Assembly: GCA_030433275.1 (NCBI GenBank)
Contig: JAUILK010000009.1
Location: forward strand, 20,565-84,564
Reading direction: 5' to 3'
DNA from: Gammaproteobacteria bacterium
GTDB taxonomy: Bacteria > Pseudomonadota > Gammaproteobacteria > Nitrococcales > Nitrococcaceae
DNA length: 64,000 nucleotides
Each line of letters begins with the position of its first letter. The stretch's first letter is position 1. Below are positions 52,808 to 60,500 of this stretch, piece after piece. Below the pieces are notes generated by a model that made no database searches, had not been told where the DNA came from, and worked only from the letters and a program-made list of their open reading frames with translations. The translations under genes were made by a program, and so were the position numbers.

Positions 52808-53405
52808 CCGACAGCCTAGCAGTTCGCCGGGGGACCGGCGCGAGAACTTTCGGATCACCGACGAGGTGCTGCTCGATTACCGGTGCCTTCCTCGGCAAGA
52901 GGTGGCACTGCGCCGTCAGGCGTATGCCCAGGATGCATCGAGTGCTTTTGCTTTAGTCACGGAGATGAACGAATTACGCCAGCAGACAGCGATTCTGCGG
53001 CGCCAGGCAGAGCAGGAATCGGCAGTGATTGCCCGTCTCATCGAGCACCTCGACCGCAAACTCGATCGGGTGATCGGCGTGTTGATGGTGCACGAACTCG
53101 GCAGTCGTTGTCCGCAGCCCGTTGCGGTCGACATCGGTGCCGATGGTATGGGTTTTAGCACATCGGAGGTGTTCGAGGTAGGTCAAGTGTTGGATCTGCG
53201 CCTCATGATGCCGGCCACGGGGCTTGGTTTGCACACCTTTGCCGAGGTGGTGCGTTGTGGTGAGAGCGGTAAGCGAGGCGGCTTCCGCGTTGGTGCGCAG
53301 TTTCAGTTTCTGCGCGATTACGACCGTGAAGTGCTGGTCCAACATTTATTGCAGCGCCAGTCGATGTTGCTGCGGAAGCGCAAACAAGAGCTTGGGGAGG
53401 AATAA
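52782..53405 (+). CDS. PilZ-domain protein (putative c-di-GMP receptor)
   Basis: A 207-residue protein. The N-terminus has an Arg-rich DRRENFRI resembling the PilZ RxxxR motif. A helical segment rich in Gln/Arg follows (about 45-90), then VAVDIGADGMGFSTSEVFEVG, comparable to the (D/N)xSxxG motif with changes, and a final beta-barrel part. In other bacteria PilZ proteins such as YcgR act on the flagellar stator. Overlap with motB suggests coupled expression and a motor-braking role, which is inference. A GTG at 52800 is an alternative start. Confidence 0.78.
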   Translation: MQEETKVADRQPSSSPGDRRENFRITDEVLLDYRCLPRQEVALRRQAYAQDASSAFALVTEMNELRQQTAILRRQAEQESAVIARLIEHLDRKLDRVIGVLMVHELGSRCPQPVAVDIGADGMGFSTSEVFEVGQVLDLRLMMPATGLGLHTFAEVVRCGESGKRGGFRVGAQFQFLRDYDREVLVQHLLQRQSMLLRKRKQELGEE

Positions 53406-53553
53406 AGGTGCTGAGATTCGCCATATGTTGCATTCAAGCTTCTTATTTACAATAAAGTGTTGTTTAAAGAAAAACATAATTAGGTGGTCTAGATCAGTCT
53501 GATTGGTGAAGTGTCTCGGGTCTTTAAAAATAAATTCATTACAAACAGATTGA

Positions 53554-53559
53554 TATAAA
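53554..53559 (+). promoter_or_regulatory. candidate -10 element of peptide gene copy 1
   Basis: TATAAA preceded by TGA forms an extended -10 (TGATATAAA) in an AT-rich stretch conserved in both cassettes; in copy 2 the TG is TT. No good -35 was found. It leaves a leader of about 130 bases. Confidence 0.45.
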
Positions 53560-53612
53560 TTATTTTGATTTTTGTGTCGCCATTGGCATGTGATCTGCAA
53601 TTATCTAGGCAA

Positions 53613-53633
53613 CGAGAGCGAAGCAGCCTCTCG
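53613..53633 (+). promoter_or_regulatory. conserved leader hairpin, copy 1
   Basis: cgagag (53613-53618) pairs perfectly with ctctcg (53628-53633) around a 9-base loop. It lies about 60 bases before the peptide ATG. The stem is identical in copy 2 and the only change (A to G) is in the loop. Confidence 0.55.
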
Positions 53634-53694
53634 GAGCCAAGACCAGAGAAGTTTTTAATCGACAATCGAATGTAACTTTTAGGAGAGAAAGACC

Positions 53695-53937
53695 ATGGCG
53701 AGCATCATGATTCGTGACCTGAGCATAACCGAAACCTTGGACCGGCAGGCGAGCCTGCGCGTGAAGGGCGGCTGGTATGGGGGCTACCTCATGCCTCGTC
53801 TGAACCACCCGAGCAACATTAGCAAGAAATTCACCAACCAATACCAGTCGGCCCAGGTGAACAACACGGCGGTGGGTATCGGTGGCCCGAATACCTTCAA
53901 CCTCAACGGCACCATCGTCCAGAGCCAGAGCGCCTGA
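53695..53937 (+). CDS. double-glycine-leader small peptide, copy 1
   Basis: An 80-residue protein. The first 26 residues (MASIMIRDLS, then TETLDRQASLRVKGG) look like a bacteriocin-type leader with a Gly-Gly at 25-26, where a peptidase-containing ABC transporter would cut. The predicted core of 54 residues has no cysteine, begins WYGGYLMPRL, and ends in an Asn/Gly/Gln/Ser-rich part (NNTAVGIGGPNTFNLNGT). AGGAGA sits nine bases before the ATG. The second copy differs by seven silent and two coding changes (Ile11Met, His38Tyr), so the frame is under selection. No transporter or modifying enzyme is adjacent. It could be a microcin-like, signalling or surface amyloid-like peptide; function unknown. 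Confidence 0.85.
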   Translation: MASIMIRDLSITETLDRQASLRVKGGWYGGYLMPRLNHPSNISKKFTNQYQSAQVNNTAVGIGGPNTFNLNGTIVQSQSA

Positions 53938-53956
53938 GCGAGACGCTCGGCAACTC

Positions 53957-53989
53957 ACGCGGCGGGGGCCGGATAGGTCTCCGCCGCGT
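53957..53989 (+). terminator. GC-rich hairpin after peptide gene copy 1
   Basis: acgcggcgg (53957-53965) pairs with ccgccgcgt (53981-53989), a 9-bp stem with a 15-base loop, starting 19 bases after the stop. Only scattered T follow, so intrinsic termination is plausible but not certain. Confidence 0.5.
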
Positions 53990-54129
53990 CGTCGTTGGTT
54001 CCTCCTCGTCAGCTATACCAGCGAGCGATATACGAAGTTTCGTGGTTTTCCGCGCTAGATTGCAGAAAACGCTACTATTTTGGAGCGTTTTGCTTAATGA
54101 AATTCGAAGAGTCGGTCTCAGGTGTCGGT

Positions 54130-54495
54130 CTATTCGAGCAGGCGCCAGCCTTTACCTTCGACTTTGCAGAGTGTGAATGCGCTGGTTCCTGTCTGGGCGG
54201 CGGTGTGGTTGGTTAACGCAATCTTGCGGCAGGGAAGGTCATAGCTCTCGAACGTCCGGATGAGCCGCACACTGCCATAATGCCCCGTCTCAGCGTTACG
54301 CCATTCTCGCTTTGCGCCGTCCGGCGCGTTTTCCAAAGCATCGATCGTCGTCTCGACCAGCTGTTGCCAGTCAGTGTCTGAGAGGTCCCTGATAAGGGTG
54401 TTACGCAGAAAGCCCAGATTAGCCGCCGACGTGGCGCTGCTCACTACAAGCAAGGCGGTGATCATGGCGGTCGTTTTCAAGAGGCTGGTTTTCAT
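54130..54495 (-). CDS. surface-antigen-like secreted protein (17-kDa antigen C-terminal domain type)
   Basis: A 121-residue protein with a signal peptide (about residues 1-24, ending SATSAA). The C-terminal part EWRNAETGHYGSVRLIRTFE and PCRKIALT resemble the domain at the end of the rickettsial-type 17-kDa surface antigen/RT0821 family. No lipobox was seen. GAGGTGAG lies just before the ATG. It is inverted between the two peptide cassettes; a role with them is only suggested by position. Confidence 0.68.
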   Translation of the reverse strand: MKTSLLKTTAMITALLVVSSATSAANLGFLRNTLIRDLSDTDWQQLVETTIDALENAPDGAKREWRNAETGHYGSVRLIRTFESYDLPCRKIALTNHTAAQTGTSAFTLCKVEGKGWRLLE

Positions 54496-55567
54496 GCTCG
54501 CTCACCTCAATAAAATGGGAATACCGGTCGATAAAATGGCGTGGCAACCGCGGGGGTTGAGTCTGGCAAAAGATTTGATGACGTTCGGGCAAAGCCCTCC
54601 GCGGAGCACGTCGGATCGAATGGTAACGCAGTCTCGTGTCTGGAAAAGGTGGAGTGATACAGCAGGCTTTAGGGTGCGCTCGGCGAAGAATGCTACTGAT
54701 TCGGCGCCACTCGGCAAGCCTGATTGTTTCAAACAGTACAGCGCTTGGCACCACGCCCGTCGAAAAGAGGTGGGAAATCGTTAGGACCTCGAATTTGACC
54801 GCCTCAAGGATGGGTTTGCGGCGGCCCACGGGTCGAGCATTGCGGAACCCGATCACTTAAGTAGGTGCCGACCTATTCAGTGGGCTTTTATCGAAGCTTC
54901 CTTGGAAGTCAGCCTTGCCAACAATGCTTGCGGTATGGGCGTCGACAAGCCGGATGCGCGCAACCGTCATCCAGGCCGATATTTCCGGTTCGCTGGAGAG
55001 CTGGCTGCAGGAGCCCGGGCGTTCGCAGCTGTCACGGCGGAGCATTGCCGGAATATTATGCAGCCGGCGGCGCTAGTCGGTGCGCACGAAAAACCCGGAA
55101 ATTGTCGTGACACTCGGCGAGATTCTTGCCGATGAGCAAGCGAAGATGGCAATCGAGGCTGTGCAGGCCCTGATGCGGATACCAAGGGCGCGCAGGGCTT
55201 GCTTGGGGTGGGTGAGATTTCTATAACGCGGTGAGAACCATGTGCGTGTTTATCCGGACAGTCTACGCATCGCCATCGTCGAGGTGGGTGCATGCGTGAC
55301 TCGCCCGCGTGAATCTTTACGGCGACACTTCACGGCGAATACTTCGACTTGCCGCGTGCGCTCATCAACGCGCGGGACGATAAGGGAATCAGTACGGATG
55401 ATCTGATGCTCCAGTTCGGTATTTTTCCGTGCAGCAGTGTGTGCGCATGCTGAGACAACGGGAGAAGTTCGGTGTTCTTTCCAACGATAGGGCCCCCAGT
55501 GTCAGGATGAGTGTCGTGTCCTCTGATATTGTGTTCTTAAACGAGCAGGGGGCGAGAGGAGACCGCT
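54496..55567. other. about 1.07 kb of degenerate DNA, no intact gene
   Basis: No frame of convincing length or family similarity was found on either strand. Short fragments occur. One is a minus-strand stretch at 54857-55045 containing TVARIRLVDAHTASIVG. Another is a plus-strand stretch near 55326-55420 containing GEYFDLPRALINARDDKG. They read like pieces of decayed genes but cannot be assigned. Together with the IS3 remnant downstream this looks like an eroded insertion zone. Confidence 0.55.
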
Positions 55568-55711
55568 CTGCCTCGCTATTCTGAGGAACGCCGCCAAGCC
55601 GTGGTAGCCAAGCCGCTGCCACCTTACAAGCTGAGCTCCCACGAGGTAGCGGGTCAGGAAGGGATCTCGGTGGCCACGATCTACAAATGGCGCAAGGAAG
55701 CGCATGCCGAG
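55568..55711 (+). pseudogene. IS3-family transposase OrfA fragment
   Basis: The frame encodes PRYSEERRQAVVAK, then LPPYKLSSHEVAGQEGIS and VATIYKWRKEAHAE, the N-terminal helix-turn-helix of IS3/IS911-type OrfA. It is cut after about 48 codons, and the expected ATG reads CTG (55568-55570). No OrfB is present. It lies 78 bases before the second peptide cassette. Confidence 0.8.
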
Positions 55712-55884
55712 TCTGATTCATCGCGATCGTCGTCGGCGGCGGATCGTTTGGTATTTTGTTGCGTTATGAGACTCGTTAACCTGAATTATGTTGTTTAAAG
55801 AAAAACATAATTAGGTGGTCTAGATCAGTCTGATTGGTGAAGTGTCTCGGGTCTTTAAAAATAAATTCATTAAAAACAGATTTA

Positions 55885-55890
55885 TATAAA
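55885..55890 (+). promoter_or_regulatory. candidate -10 element of peptide gene copy 2
   Basis: TATAAA at the position equivalent to copy 1, without the extended TG. Copy 2 may therefore be weaker; this is inference from sequence only. Confidence 0.4.
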
Positions 55891-55943
55891 TTATTTTGGT
55901 TTTTGTGTCGCCATTGGTATGCGATCTGCAATTATCTAGGCAA

Positions 55944-55964
55944 CGAGAGCGAAGCGGCCTCTCG
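55944..55964 (+). promoter_or_regulatory. conserved leader hairpin, copy 2
   Basis: The same 6-bp stem cgagag/ctctcg as in copy 1, with one base change in the loop only. Confidence 0.55.
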
Positions 55965-56026
55965 GAGCCAAGAGCAGAGTGTTATTTAATCGACAATTGA
56001 ATGTGACTCTTACGGAGAGCAATACC

Positions 56027-56269
56027 ATGGCGAGCATCATGATCCGTGACCTGAGCATGACCGAGACCTTGGACCGGCAGGCGAGCCTGCGCGTGAAGGG
56101 CGGTTGGTATGGCGGTTACCTCATGCCCCGTCTGAACTACCCGAGCAACATTAGCAAGAAGTTCACCAACCAATACCAGTCGGCCCAGGTGAACAACACG
56201 GCGGTGGGTATCGGTGGCCCGAATACCTTCAACCTCAACGGCACCATCGTCCAGAGCCAGAGCGCCTGA
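56027..56269 (+). CDS. double-glycine-leader small peptide, copy 2
   Basis: The 80-residue twin of the protein at 53695-53937, with Met11 and Tyr38. Codons 46 to the stop are identical at the DNA level. CGGAGAG lies about eight bases before the ATG. The open frame extends 16 codons upstream, but alignment with copy 1 and the ribosome-binding site set the ATG at 56027. Predicted to be cut after Gly26 and exported; no export genes are nearby. Confidence 0.85.
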   Translation: MASIMIRDLSMTETLDRQASLRVKGGWYGGYLMPRLNYPSNISKKFTNQYQSAQVNNTAVGIGGPNTFNLNGTIVQSQSA

Positions 56270-56288
56270 GCGAGATACTCGGCAACTC

Positions 56289-56318
56289 ACGCGGCGGGGA
56301 CCGGATAGGTCTCCGTCG
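56289..56318 (+). terminator. hairpin after peptide gene copy 2
   Basis: cggcgg (56292-56297) pairs with ccgtcg (56313-56318), including one G-U pair, followed by tccttattt. It is shorter than the copy 1 stem but with more T after it. Confidence 0.45.
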
Positions 56319-56647
56319 TCCTTATTTCCCCGCGTTCAATATCATCCGACTACGGCTATTCCCGAATCACTGGTAAACCCGCGCCGGCCTTGTCTTGATA
56401 GTCGAATAGTTGAAGCGCTCAACACGAGCTGAGTGCTCCGGCTTCTTTGGGGGCACACTTGTAATTGATCGAGCTACTCCCAAGCTTGGCGTAATGGCGG
56501 TGGTTGCGCTTAAAATAGGTGCGCGCGCCGAATTGCATGGCCGAGTGGCGGCATACGGCCGTGGCAAGGTTCGATTGAGATACCTAAGTGCTCCCATGGG
56601 GTGAACGCCGCCGTTTGTTAGACACAAAATAAGGATACCCTTGATTT
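56319..56647. other. spacer between peptide cassette and cysH
   Basis: About 330 bases. There is an open stretch on each strand (about 64 codons plus at 56410, 86 codons minus ending at 56367), neither with a recognisable motif or ribosome-binding site. AAGGA at about 56629 precedes cysH at a long distance. Confidence 0.4.
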
Positions 56648-57367
56648 ATGACCGGTACGCAGCACGCAATTTCACTTGGCAGCACTGATAGCAATAGCGT
56701 GGGTTTATCCCCGGAGGGCATTGCGCAACTTAATGAAGTTTATACGCCTCTGGATTTCGAAGCGCGAATCCGGCGCCTGTATCGTGATTTCGTGCCGCAG
56801 CGCATCATGGTGACCTCCTCCTTTGCCGCGACGTCGGCGTACTTTCTTCATATTATCTCCCGCATTCGGCCGGAACAAAAAATCTTCTTCATCAACACCG
56901 GCTTCCATTTTTATAAGACGCTGGAATATCGGGATTATTTGATCGAGCTCTTCAAGCTCCGCGTCGAGGATATCCGCCCGGATGCGCATCACTTCCATTA
57001 CGCGCAAAAGGAGCGCCTCTACGAGACCGACCCGGATCTGTGCTGCGCAGTGAACAAAGTACAGCCACTGGAAGCCGTCAAAGAAGGATTTGATGTTTGG
57101 GTCTCGAGCCTGATGCGCTGGCAGACCGAGCATCGCGCCGAGTTGCACATCTTCGAGGAGCGGCGCGGCTTGGTGAAGTTCAACCCCATGATCGATGTTA
57201 CTCGCGAACAACGGGACGCCTATATCCGCGATCACAATTTGCCCTTCCACCCTTTGGTCGCCGAGGGCTATGCCTCGATCGGCTGTTCGCACTGCACTGT
57301 GAAAGGCGAGGGCCGTAGCGGCCGTTGGCAGGGAAAGCCCAAAACTGAGTGCGGTTTGCATCTTTGA
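56648..57367 (+). CDS. cysH: assimilatory adenylylsulfate (APS) reductase, iron-sulfur type
   Basis: Reduces activated sulfate to sulfite. The 239-residue product has the PP-loop region (TSSFAATSAYFLHII), FINTGFHFYKTLEY, and the catalytic Cys235 in KTECGLHL. Cys132-Cys133 (DPDLCCAVNKVQPL) and Cys213-Cys216 (IGCSHC) form the CC/CxxC set that binds a 4Fe-4S cluster. This marks use of APS rather than PAPS (E. coli CysH lacks it). No other sulfate-assimilation gene is adjacent, so it is a stand-alone gene here. Confidence 0.93.
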   Translation: MTGTQHAISLGSTDSNSVGLSPEGIAQLNEVYTPLDFEARIRRLYRDFVPQRIMVTSSFAATSAYFLHIISRIRPEQKIFFINTGFHFYKTLEYRDYLIELFKLRVEDIRPDAHHFHYAQKERLYETDPDLCCAVNKVQPLEAVKEGFDVWVSSLMRWQTEHRAELHIFEERRGLVKFNPMIDVTREQRDAYIRDHNLPFHPLVAEGYASIGCSHCTVKGEGRSGRWQGKPKTECGLHL

Positions 57368-57444
57368 CGGATGCAATGCAGCGGGGGCGATTCGCGCATT
57401 AGATGTGCCCTGGTTATGCGTCGATGCCGTTTCCCTGCTTCCAT

Positions 57445-57471
57445 TTGGCTCCGGCTGAATTTCACTATAAT
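57445..57471 (+). promoter_or_regulatory. candidate promoter of lhr
   Basis: A perfect -10 TATAAT (57466-57471) with TTGGCT (57445-57450) 15 bases upstream. It lies about 100 bases before the lhr ATG. The spacer is shorter than ideal. Confidence 0.5.
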
Positions 57472-57572
57472 GCTGGACCGTTTTTCGAGGAGTATTGTGG
57501 GTAGGGGCTGATCTCCGCTCTATCGGATAAATAGATCGCGTGTGGGTGCAACCCGGAGGGTAAACTGGGCCG

Positions 57573-60500
57573 ATGGACTCAACTCCAGGGATAAACCCCG
57601 CATTTCATCCGGCGGTCCAAGGCTGGTTCGAACAACGCTTTGGCCGCCCGACCGCGGCGCAGGCGCACGCCTGGCCGGCTATACACGAAGGCCGGGATAC
57701 CTTGATTGCCGCGCCAACCGGCTCCGGCAAGACTCTGGCCGCATTTCTTGCGGCCATTGACGCCCTGGTGCGTGAAGGGCTGACCACGCGATTGCCGGAT
57801 GAAACACGGGTTCTTTATGTCTCGCCGCTCAAGGCGTTGTCCAACGACGTGCAGAAAAACCTGCAGGAACCGCTGGAGGGTATTGTCGAGCAACTGCGCG
57901 CCGCGGGTATCCCGGAGCCCGGCATCCGCGCCTGGGTACGCACCGGCGACACGCCGCAATCCGAACGGGCGCGCATGCGCCGCGAACCGCCGCATATTCT
58001 GGTGACCACACCCGAGTCCCTTTACCTGCTGCTCACCGCCGAGTCCGGCCGCGAGATGTTGGCTGGCGTGCGCTCGGTCATTGTGGACGAGCTTCACGCC
58101 ATAGCCGGTAACAAGCGTGGTGCGCATCTGAGTTTGTCACTGGTCCGGCTGGATGCGTTGGTCAAGAATAGGCTGGGTAAAACACCCACTCGCATTGGCC
58201 TGTCCGCCACTCAGAAACCAATAGAGGCCATGGCCGCTTTCCTCACCGGCTACGATGATGGGCGTTGCAAGATCGTCGATACCGGCCACATCCGTGAGCG
58301 TGATCTAGCCCTGTGCATACCGGGTTCGCCATTGTCGGCGGTCCTGTCCAACGAAACCTTGGGCGAGATTTACGACCAGCTCGCGGGTTTGATCGAAACC
58401 CACAAGACCACCCTGATTTTTGTCAACACCCGCCGTCTGGCTGAACGTGCCGCCCGGCATCTGGCCGACCGCCTGGGCGAGGATGCCGTCACGGCTCACC
58501 ATGGCAGCCTGGCGCGCGAGCATCGCTTGGAAGCCGAGCAACGCCTCAAAAACGGCGCGTTGCGCGCTCTGGTGGCGACGGCCTCGTTGGAATTGGGCAT
58601 TGATATCGGCGCGATCGACCTGGTCTGTCAGATCGGCTCCCCACGAGGCATCGCCACCCTGCTGCAACGGGTGGGGCGATCCGGCCACGCTGTGGGAGGC
58701 GAACGGCCCAAGGGCCGTTTGTTCCCGCTTTCACGCGACGATCTGGCCGAATGCACGGCCTTGCTGGATGCCGTCCGCCGCGGGGAGCTGGATGCGATCC
58801 GGATATCCGCAGCGCCATTGGATGTGCTCGCGCAACAGATCGTGGCGGAAGTCGCCGCCAGTGGTGAATGCGACGAGGCGGCCTTGTTCAATCGTTTTAT
58901 TACGGCGTGGCCGTATCGGGGTTTAACTCGGAAGACCTTCACCGCTGTTGTGCGTATGCTGGCCGATGGTGTCACCACCCGCCGTGGCCGGCGCGCTGCC
59001 CATATTTACCGCGATGCGGTAAACGCCCGTCTGCGGCCGCGCAAATCCGCGCGGCTGACCGCACTGACCAATGGCGGGGTGATTCCCGACCAGTTCGATT
59101 ACGAAGTCATTCTCTCGCCCGTCGGTTTCAAAATTGGCACTCTGAACGAAGACTTTGCCTTCGAGAGTCTGCCGGGCGATATTTTCCAGCTGGGCAATAC
59201 CTCTTACCGTATTCTCAAGGTCGAATCCGGCCGTGTATTGGTCGAGGATGCCAAGGGCCAGCCACCGAACATCCCGTTCTGGTTTGGTGAGGCGCCGGGG
59301 CGCACGGACGAATTGTCCGTCGCCGTATCACGCCTGCGTCTCGAACTGGAGCTGCGCCTCACCGAGAGTGGGCCCGAGGGTGTGGCAGCCGCATGCGGCT
59401 GGCTGGAACAAGAGCTGCGAATCCCTGCAGCTGCGGCCGTGCAACTGGTGGATTACTATGGCGCCTCGCGGGCGGCGCTGGGCGTGCTGCCGACGCAACG
59501 GTGCATCGTCTTCGAGCGCTTTTTCGACGAAATCGGCGACATGCACTTGGTTGTGCATTCGCCGTTCGGTTCGCGCCTGAACCGCGCCTGGGGCTTGGCC
59601 CTGCGCAAGCGCTTCTGCCGCAAGTTCAACTTCGAATTGCAGGCAGCGGCTCTGGAAGACAGCATCGTGCTGTCGTTGGGCGCCACTCACAGTTTCGTGC
59701 TGGAAGAGGTCGCCGGCTATCTGCGCTCGGCTACGGTGCGTGATGTGCTTACCCAGGCCACTCTGGACGCGCCCATGTTCGGCAACCGTTGGCGCTGGAA
59801 TGCGACGATCGCGCTGGCCGTGCGCCGCAACTTCAAGGGCAAGCGCGCGCCCGCCCAGTTCCAGCGCTCGGATGCCGAGGATCTGCTGGCCGTGGTCTTT
59901 CCCGACCAACTGGCCTGTGCGGAAAATTTGGCTGGCATGCGCGCGATTCCGGATCACCCGCTGGTCAACCAGACCCTTGCCGATTGTCTGCAGGACACCA
60001 TGGACATCGAAGGCCTGGAAGCCCTGCTCAAATGTCTGGAGGCCGGCGAGATCGAGGTGATCGGCCGCGATTTGCCCACGCCTTCGCCGTTGGCCGAGGA
60101 AATTATCAACGCGCGTAGTTATGCTTTTCTCGACGGCGGCGCCCAAGAGGAACGCCGCACGCTGGCGGTACGCAGTGGCGGCTATTGGAGCGCCGAAGAT
60201 ATCGGCCAGGCGCGGCTGGATAGCGCCGCCATCGAACGGGTCCGTGAGGAGGCCTGGCCCGATCCGCGCGATGCCGACGAGTTGCACGACGCATTGATTA
60301 TGCATGGCTTTTTGACCCGTGCCGAGGGCGAACAAGGCGGCAGGAATCCGGCTGGCCCAGCCAGCGGTTTGAACAAGGGTTGGTCGCATTGGTTCGAAAC
60401 ACTTTGCAATGACCGCCGTGCCGCGAGTGTCACGTTGCCGGGCGCTCGACAAGTGTGGGTAGCCGCCGAACGCCTAAGAGAATTTCAGGTTCTGTTTGCC

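Larger units (their letters stand above)
53459..53983 (+). repeat. peptide-cassette direct repeat, copy 1
   Basis: A 525-bp unit matching 55790-56315 along its whole length (offset 2331-2332). It includes promoter region, leader, the small peptide gene and the 3' hairpin region. The first 83 bases are identical between copies, the rest of the leader differs at roughly 16 sites, and the gene differs at 9. Sequence before and after is unrelated. Confidence 0.95.
55790..56315 (+). repeat. peptide-cassette direct repeat, copy 2
   Basis: Matches 53459-53983 with one extra C just before the ribosome-binding site. It is directly oriented, and the boundaries are sharp: upstream is IS-remnant DNA, downstream the copies diverge after ctccg. 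Confidence 0.95.

Noticed and set aside
54419..54856. A 145-codon minus-strand open frame next to the surface-antigen gene
   Set aside because: It overlaps the antigen gene in another frame, is rich in Arg/Pro/His as expected of non-coding GC-rich DNA, and has no motif.
54857..55045. Minus-strand fragment containing TVARIRLVDAHTASIVG, faintly like CsgG-type lipoproteins
   Set aside because: It is too short, lacks the rest of the fold and a start, and the similarity is only to a generic strand-turn pattern. A curli link to the nearby peptides is not supported.
54496..55567. CRISPR array, tRNA or rRNA in the non-coding stretch
   Set aside because: No regularly spaced repeats, no cloverleaf arms and no conserved rRNA segments were seen here or elsewhere in the window.
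59328..60452. A 374-codon open frame on the minus strand inside lhr
   Set aside because: It is antisense to conserved Lhr sequence, has no recognisable motifs, and reflects high-GC codon bias on the opposite strand.
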